The notes beneath the pieces are model-generated. The model was not told the origin of the DNA. It made no database searches and was given only the letters and a program-made list of their open reading frames with translations. This document shows positions 52,101-61,100 of a stretch of DNA of 64,000 nt, in pieces; the first letter of the stretch is position 1; each line of letters begins with the position of its first letter. The position numbers and the translations under genes were made by a program. The stretch is from Notospermus geniculatus (taxonomy: Eukaryota > Nemertea > Pilidiophora > Heteronemertea > Lineidae), in assembly GCA_002633025.1 (NCBI GenBank), contig NMRB01000673.1, forward strand, positions 65,667 through 129,666, written 5' to 3'.

Positions 52101-55100
52101 TTCAGCCTAGGCTCACCTGAGCCTGGCTTGTGTTTGAAGCCGAATCTGTGCAACGCGCTTTGAAAAATTAGCCTGACTTGAGCCACGCTTATGTCGGGAT
52201 CGACGTAATTCCGACTTGAGCCAACACTCTTAAAAAATTCTCGTCGTACTGACAAGCTGGAACTCGTTCTCAGAATATGCTTAAATTGACAGGGTCTATC
52301 TTGTCAATTGACAAGTTTTTAACTTGTCATCCTCGGAAAAGAGACATCTTATCATTGAAACAACTACATCTCGTCATTCAGGCTACACAAAAATTAAAAA
52401 TTATGCGCCAAGATACCGTTATGCGGTAGTTACAAGTACTAATAACAGGTACATATGAAAGAAAACTCTCCCAAACTTCAGGGCCTGCGGCGGGATTCGA
52501 ACCTACGACCTATGAAATGTATAAACTACTAGACATAACCCCTAAACCCTCCTGGCTATTGAAGCAACGATGGTGACAGCATGCTTAGAGTTCAAGAAAT
52601 TGAGCGATAAATGTGAGGGAAGCGCATGCGCAATAATGTCCTGCCACCTGCAACTTATCGCCATAACTAGAGACCTTGTCGACTGGATAAACTGAACTCG
52701 TCACAGAGATGTGCGACTCGCCATGACAAGTAATTGTGTCATGAATGGCGTAATTCGTCAGGCTGACTAAAGCATCTCATCCACATTCGCAGACAAGTTG
52801 CGGTGACAAGAATTTTTTAAGAGTGAAGGCTGAACAACCAGTTGACCTTGCTCGCTGATCCTGTGCTGGGATCCTTTTTTACAATAGGAGGGATGATCAA
52901 GGCTCCCAGTCAAATCTCTCAGCCAGAACTACCCAGTATGGATTTTGTAGAAAGAACTGACGGTAAATGGAAATGGGTCTAAAGGGCATTTTAGTTACAA
53001 CCTGGGAAGCAACATTCACATTTTGACCCTTCTTTTGTCCCTTGCAGAGATGAAGTCTCCCCTGATTGGACGGTCATAGCAAAGGAGCTGAGCGATCCTT
53101 CTTTCAAAGTAGAGAACCTGGAACCATCAAAGAAGTACCAATTCAGGATCCAGGCAGGCAATGAATACGGGCCAAGTGAGAGCTGCGCGGAGCTTGACTT
53201 ACCAAAACGAACCGTACCAAGTATGTACATTGTACACGAACACGTATTTCCATATTGCATGGGACAAGACATGCATTTGATTGGGATGAGTCAGTACAGT
53301 CTAGGAACATTAGACTTTATCTTAAAGTTTTCGTAGAAAAGGGAAAATTCATACTTCCTCGTAAACCTTGCCTCGTTGGTTCAAAATACATGTAGAAATT
53401 TTCCGTTTAAAGATACAGTAAAAAGGGAAAAATTCATACTTCCTCACCAGCTGTGTGCGGACCTTGGCTCCTGGTTCCAAACAGAACATTTTCCGCTTTG
53501 CATACTGGTCCACGAGAAAGTATGAATTGGCCTGAATGGGGTACTTGATGAAGGATAAACCGAGTCTTCCATTATTCCAGTGCCTCCAAAATTCACTGTC
53601 GTGGCCGAACCAAAATTATCCAAAGTTGAGACGACATCACCAATCCTCTCATGGGCACCGGCGGGAACTCCCGAAGGTGGCCGACAAAGCCCGATTACGT
53701 ATAGAGTTGAGGCGAAAGAAAAGGACAGTAAAGAATGGAGCCCGATCGCTGAAGATATCAAGGATACTAAATGCAAGGTTGAAGGGGTTAAGCCGGATAA
53801 GGAGTACGAATTACGAGTCCAGGCTAAGAATGAGTTTGGGACCAGCGAACCAACACAACCAGTGGTGTTGCCGAAAAGAGCCGGTACGTAGATCTACTGA
53901 GTTACAGTTCATTCCAAATCCCAGTGGCGCGAGGTTTTCAGCCGATATCTCCGCAACGGCTGGGTCAAATTCAACATACCATACATCAATTAACTTGTCT
54001 TTCTTGCCGGTATCTTTCTGCTATCTTCATTTTTTCGCGTAAGGCCTGCATAACGGATCCCTTTCTCAAAACCCATTTCATTTCGCTATGCTGTTCAGTG
54101 CAATTTACACGTGTGCGATGCATTGCGTCATTTCAAAATGGCCGCCATTTCGGCCGTAAACACGAACTGTGATTTGTGAAAGAACTTTTTTCTGTCATGT
54201 TTTTCGGGAAAATGACAGTGATGATGGCAGTACCGCCAAGAAAGACAAGTCGATTGACGTATGTTTCATCAAAATCGGCCCAGCCGTTGCGGAGCTATCG
54301 TTGATAAACTTGGCGTGTTTTATCACAATGTTCCTTCCCTTAAATTCTAGGTCCACCAGCACTTCCAAAGAATCCTTTGGAATATAACGAGCTAAAACCA
54401 GACACAGTCGAGCTAAAGTGGAAGAAAGCAGAAACAACGAAAGGCTTCCTGGACAGTCCGATAAAGTACAACATTGAAATGAAGCCCCACGAATCGGAAA
54501 AATGGTCGACGCTTGTCAAAGGGATCTCAAAGACGACATGCCGTATTGCTGATCTTGAACCTAATCTCGCCTACGACTTTAGGATGGTTGCCCTGAATGA
54601 GTATGGCCAATCTGAACCGTCCGATGTGTTGGAGGTCAAGGAGAGAACGAAACCACGTGAGTTTCTTCTTCTGTATTCTTAGAGAAAACATTGGTCTTTT
54701 AAATTTTGGCGCCACGAGGAACTAAGATCCGCTGCAAGACCAAGAACGACTTCGAGTTGTACACCCTTAGTCAAAAATAAATGCCCAGCTAACTTTCCGG
54801 CATATCTCCATGAATATTTTTCATAGCCACTTTTTCTTTTCATACGCATAATCTAGGGCCACTAGGACACTTTTTAAGACCATAAAACTTGAGGTCATTA
54901 CACAACTGTGTTTTTGGCAAAAGTTTGAAATTTGGCCAAAATATCATGTTTTTTTAATAATCACTTGTTCGGATTGAAACTGGCACAAGTTTCAACCCGA
55001 ACAAGTGAGTATTAAAAAAACATGATATTTTGGCCAAATTTCAAACTTTTGCCAAAAACACAATTGTGTAATGATTTCATGTTTTATGGTCTTAAAATGT

Positions 55101-58100
55101 GTCCGAGTGGCCTTAGATTATGCGTATGAAAAGAAAACGTGGCTATGAAAAATATTCATTGAGATATGCCGGAAAATTAGCTGGGCATTTATTATTGACT
55201 AAGGGTGTACATGTAGTTATTCTTCATTGGCAATTGGTTCAGGAAATTACGACTTGAATGCAGCAATGGCTTTCCACTGAACCAACCTAATTTTAGTAAA
55301 TAAGACCCCCTACTCCGCTAGTGGGCGGTCTTTTTGTTACTGAGCAGATCTTCTCTAGATCTCAATCCAATATGTGGTTTCAGCAGGATAACTAAAACAA
55401 TACGTTGTGTATCGCGGCGAAAGTTTCAGGAATTGTAGATATGTGCATGAGGCAGAACTGATTTGATTACTGATGTCATCCAAAGCCAATAAGGCATGAA
55501 TTTTAAGTTTTTTTAATCATTTTTATCATTTTATTGCTGTCGGCATGTTTCTACATGTATTCCCATCTCTCAATCGCACTCTTCTGATCTTTCTAATCTC
55601 TCAATAGCTCACACTCTCTCAGTTAAGTCCGGTCTTCAAATTGATTGAAATGAGAAGTCAATTTCCAGTTCAATCAAAATTCGTTTCACAGTTCCACCAA
55701 ACATCAATGACAAGAAACCTCCTAAAGTGTCAGACTTGGAGGAGAACTCCCTCACGCTGTCCTGGGATGGCGCCGAGACGCCGCCAGATGGAAAACCCTC
55801 TGCTGTAACCTACACGATTGAAGCGAAAGAGGATGGCAAATGGCGCCCCCTGGTGGAAGGGCTCACCGACACCAATTACAAGATTGATGGGGTGAACCCG
55901 GAAAAGGATCATTCATACAGAATAAAGGCTAAGAACGAGTTTGGTGAAAGTGGGGCGTCGGATGTTGTCAATGTAGCGAAGAGAGCTGGTAGGTTTTGGT
56001 TCTTGTAGCATTTCAGTCTCAATTGTGACCCGGTACAACAAAATGAATGGGAATGCGCACAGAAGAAGACCCAACATGTCCAAGCTGACACCAACGGTTT
56101 GTTGATTTCAGGAATGTCCGCCCATTGTGAAATTTGACTTTGTCGATTTCTGTAATTTTTGTCTGGTGTCATCTTCGGTCTTCTTCTGTGCGCATTCCGA
56201 CTCATTTTGTTTTTTGTGCCGGGACACAATTTGGTACTAATCATACGGAAAAGGTTATACATGTAGTTGACTTGCCCGTCGGCTTGCTATTGGTGCCATG
56301 GTGCCATGAACATTGCATTCTCCATTAACTGTTCACATAGTCTATCATTATTGGATGATTTTAAAAGTGAGTACATGCACAATGTAGTTCATTTCTATGT
56401 AACAGCAGCCTAGCAGGCCGTAGAGAAATGTATCTTACTGCGTCAGACCAATCAGCAAATTCTAACTTAGCCTACCTCACTGCTCTACTCTTGCTTCTAA
56501 CTTAGGTCCACCTCTGATGCCTGAGGAAGAGCCAGAGTACACTGAGCTGAACCCTGAAACAGTCCAATTGAAATGGAAACCTGCAGAGACAGCTAAAGGG
56601 TTCCTTGAAAGTCCCATTTCATACAATATAGAGATGAGGTAGGTCTTGCACTGTAGGCCCCAACGCAAGGCATGAAATCACTATTTTCACAACAATTCCA
56701 CATTGATAAATTCGACATGCAAACTTTGATGTTCCTAGAAATGGCATTCTACACCTGGTGCAGTTGTGTACCGCCGCGCGCTCCCTTCGGAGAGCGAGTA
56801 AACCGAAGGGGGCGCGACTCACAACTGCGTAGGGAGCTTACTGGTGCTAGGGATGCAAGTTGGTCCTGTATTTCTCGTATCGGGCACTGGTGTGTCGACT
56901 GTTACCTGCAGAAGCCTAGGGTGGGAGAGGTCCCGTCAGGACTGATGGTGTTATCAGTGTATCCTCTCGGTTTCTAGGGAGGAATCAGCCACCGAATGGA
57001 AACCCTTAGCACAGGGCGTCACTGCAACCACATTCACTGCTGAACATTTGGAACCCAGCAAAGCATACGTCTTCAGAGTCATTGCCAAGAATCAGTATGG
57101 GGAGAGTGACCATTGTAAAGATCTACATGTCCCGGACAGGCTTGTAGCAGGTAAGCCAATGGTTCCCCTGTATCAGGGACAGGGGTAGGAAAATCCTTGT
57201 CTATATTAGCCCTTGGACTATGCCAGTGTACCAGAGGAGTAAGTCCCAGGCATGAAAATCCTCAATACAAAAGCCATGAAGGGAGTAAGAAATAAAAACG
57301 GAAAATAAGAAGTGGGAAATTTAGGATTTTTTGCGAATTTTTCAATTTTTCATCTCGGGGTAATTTTTTTTCACATTTTGAGAAATATCGGCCGAAAATC
57401 AGACAAAATGTCATGTCACTTTAAGAAAAAATATCTCAAAATGGGAAAAATTCTATCCTAATTTGAGGAATTAAAAAATTCACAAAAAATTCAAAATTTC
57501 CCACTTCTTCTTACTCCCTTCATGCGTTGTCAAAGGTTCTGGCCAGAGTTGGCGACAAAATCCTTCACAAAGGCTTAATCCAATAGGACAATAGCACCCG
57601 AACTTTGATTCTGGGGGGGGGGGGGGCTTTCTCCGCGTTTGCACAAGCCTAGTACATGCATGCAATGTACTTTCTGGAGTAACTACAATGTATCCGTTTC
57701 TGCTATTTTTTCCGTCTGCTTTAATAGATGTACAGGTGTATCATTATTTCTTGGGTTTCCAGTGCCACCGAAATTCCCCTCGGACGAACCACCCAAACCA
57801 TCAAAATTGGAGAAGGATTCCTTGACCTTGACCTGGTTAACAGCTGAACTGCCAAAGGACGCCAAACCGTCCGCCATTACTTATACAGTCGAGGCAAAAG
57901 AGGGCGCTGGTGATTGGAAACCAGTTGCTGAGAAAATCAAGAAAACTTCCCATAAGGTTGAAGGGGTCAAACCAAATGAGGACGTGGAGTTTAGGGTGAC
58001 GGCGAAGAATGAATTTGGAAGCAGTGAGCCAACGAAAACAGTCAAAATTGAAAAGCGAGCTGGTAAGAAAGTAGTCTGAAGGGAGTAAGAAATAAAAGTG

Positions 58101-61100
58101 GAAAATAAGAAGTGGAAAATTTTGCACTTTTGTGCGATTTTTTTTTAGTTTCTCAAATTGGGATAGAATTTTTTCCCATTTTGAGATATTTTCTTAAAAT
58201 GACATGACATTTTGTGTGATTTTTCGGGCGATATTTCTCAAAATGGGAATTTTTTTACCTCAGTTTGAAAAATTAAAAAATTCGCGCAAAATGCCAAAAT
58301 TTTCCACGGCTTGTTTTCCACTTTTATTTCTTACTCCCTTGTAGCCAGTCTTTGAAGGAGATCAACACGATGTCCAAAACATTTGAATGACAGATGGAAA
58401 CTGTTAGGTTTTTACTCTTTCATCCAAAACTTGTTATCACCATTGAAATTGATAAGTATTTTATCCTTTAGGGCCTCCACTGATGAAGGACACAACTCCT
58501 AAGTTTAAGGAGGTCACTCCCGAAGAGATAGAGTTGACCTGGGATAAAGCCACAGACACTGAGGGATACTTGAAATCACCGATCACCTACAGTATACATG
58601 TAAAGTAAGTAAGATACCTTTTGAGGGTTAATTTGGGCAAAGGTTCTTGCGATAAAAGTCTACTCTACTGAACAAATGTAGTTGTTCCTTTCACCACTGA
58701 CGGCACTCAACCATTCGACCTGCTTTCCATTGGAGCGTTTCCGTTGTTTTTTTCCGCGCCGTGACCAGCGACGCGGAAACAAACAATGCTTTCGAGCGTT
58801 TCCGCGCACGGAAACGCTCCAATGGAAAGCAGGCCTTACATTTACATCCCTTACGCTCCACCGACCCGTCGGACCCCTATAAAACCAGAAATATAAGGGT
58901 CGAGATACATGTAACTAGTTTTGAGATGTTTATTGGGCATAATCCTACTGTTTTCCTTCTCTGCCTAATCTATAAAAAAATGGAAAAGAGATGGATGCAT
59001 TGTTGAAAAGTAATCCAGTTGAACAGAAAATTTTTATCAAAAAAGCTCCTTTAAATTTTCAAATCTGATCAATAATAACGATTTTACAACGTTAATTGTA
59101 TAGCACCCTTGCCTTACACTTTGATCTGGAGTTCTACAGGGGATTGGAATGGCCCTTACACCCATAGAGGTGCAAGGTGCAGTGGGGCCAGTGGCTGAGA
59201 TAAAACCTGATGATGTATGAATCATAGTGGGAAAGATCTATTTCTGCAACAAATTTGCTGAGGGGCGTAAATCTAATGAGCTTTCCTAATCCTCAATAAA
59301 CACTTCAGGGAGGAAGCTCTTGACGAATGGCAGCCACTGGTGCAAGGATTAGCCAAGGTGACCTACACCGCGAAGAGTCTCGACCCGAAGAAGGCATTTG
59401 ACTTCAGGATTACAGCTCAGAATGAATTCGGTACAAGCGAAGTGTGCCAGGAGTTGAAGGTGCCAGACCGCTTGAAACCAAGTAGGTTATGACAGCTGCC
59501 CATTTATCGAATATGTTTTTCAAATATCTATTTTCAATACAACTACCGAGCTTTCAAGACATACATGTACTAGTATTTCATGTAAAATGTAGATTTTTCT
59601 CAAATTGACAAAAAATAAAAGCTTAACAAAGATGAGTGGTCGTTACATTGCGTGTTTGCATGGTTTGTTTTGAATGGACAGTCTGTTCGAAAAAGCAGAA
59701 AATGGTATTCAGTTTTTTCTTGCTTTTTGCTACCAGTGCCTCCCAAAACGTCGACGAAGGCCCCCGAGGTATCAGATTTGGACGACTACTCTCTGACAAT
59801 GAACTGGGCCGCCCCAGAGATGCCTGCTGAAGCAAAACCATCGGATATCACCTTCGATATCGAAGAAAAAGATTCGAAAGGAAATTGGAAGCCCATTGCC
59901 AAGGACATAAAAGATAATAAGTACAAAATTGAGGGGGTTGCACTGGACCAAGAGCACGAATATAGGGTACAGGCAAAGAATGAATTTGGAAAGGCCGAAC
60001 CCACGAAACCGGTAAAAGTTGAAAAGAGAGCAGGTGGGTTGATGCATCGTATGTAGTGTTTGTTTCTTTCTGCTTTCGACCCAAGTTAGGACCTGGGGCC
60101 GGTTGCACAAAGGTTGAAAAGATAAAATTCTATTAATTTAACTTTTCCTGTTGAGATCCCTAACTTGGTGTTAACTTACAAAACTAACATTTTGAGATAA
60201 GTTAACTCCAAGATAAACTAACAACGATTTTTAACTTTTGTGCAACCGGCCCCAGACTAATTACTTACTACATGTATTAACTCGGCTACATGGGATTTCA
60301 TTCCCAGCTCTTCACGTCCGTCGCATGGGACAGTAAGCCCTGTAGCTTATTACCTTTTTGTTTGTTTCTCTGCAAGGGTAAGTAAAAGACCCCAGCCAAG
60401 TGAGGAACATGAGTATAGCTTGTGATGGCCTCTTCCATACTTACTGCCAGGGCCAATAATGCTATGGCTTCGGCCCTGACGGAAAAAAACCAAACACAAA
60501 TACTTACTACATGTAATTGTCTTTCCAGGGCCACCGCTTATGAAGAAAGGCAAACCCAGCTTCAGTGAGGTCAACCCTGAGACTGTTGAACTCACCTGGG
60601 ATTCAGCCACGGAGGAAGAGGGTTACGTCAAATCTCCAATTACGTACGACGTAGAAATGAGGTACGTATACATGTGACATTTGTGGATGGTACGACAGAG
60701 TTGCCACAGGGCATCTATTCGTTGTCAATGGTAACTGGAACGTAGTACATGTATGTACACTCTTGTAGGAAAGTAAAAGGACAGCCAGTTTTCTTAAATA
60801 TTTTTCAAAAAGTGTCAAAAAAGTGATTTTATAAAATGTCATTTTTTTCTAAATTAATTAAAATTGATTTTTGGCAAAACACCATGGTTCTGTGCCCAAT
60901 ATGTTGCTACAGATTGGGTGCAAATACCATTGCTGTAGCTCCAATGGTTTTTGCGATATTTAGGAAAACTTGCTGTCCTTTTACTTTCATACAAGAGTGT
61001 TCGTATATTGCTTAACCATTACGAGTGAATGAATATTACTCACAACTCCCCTGAACATGCTGAAACAAAATTTTATCACAAATTATTGCCTGATTCTTAA

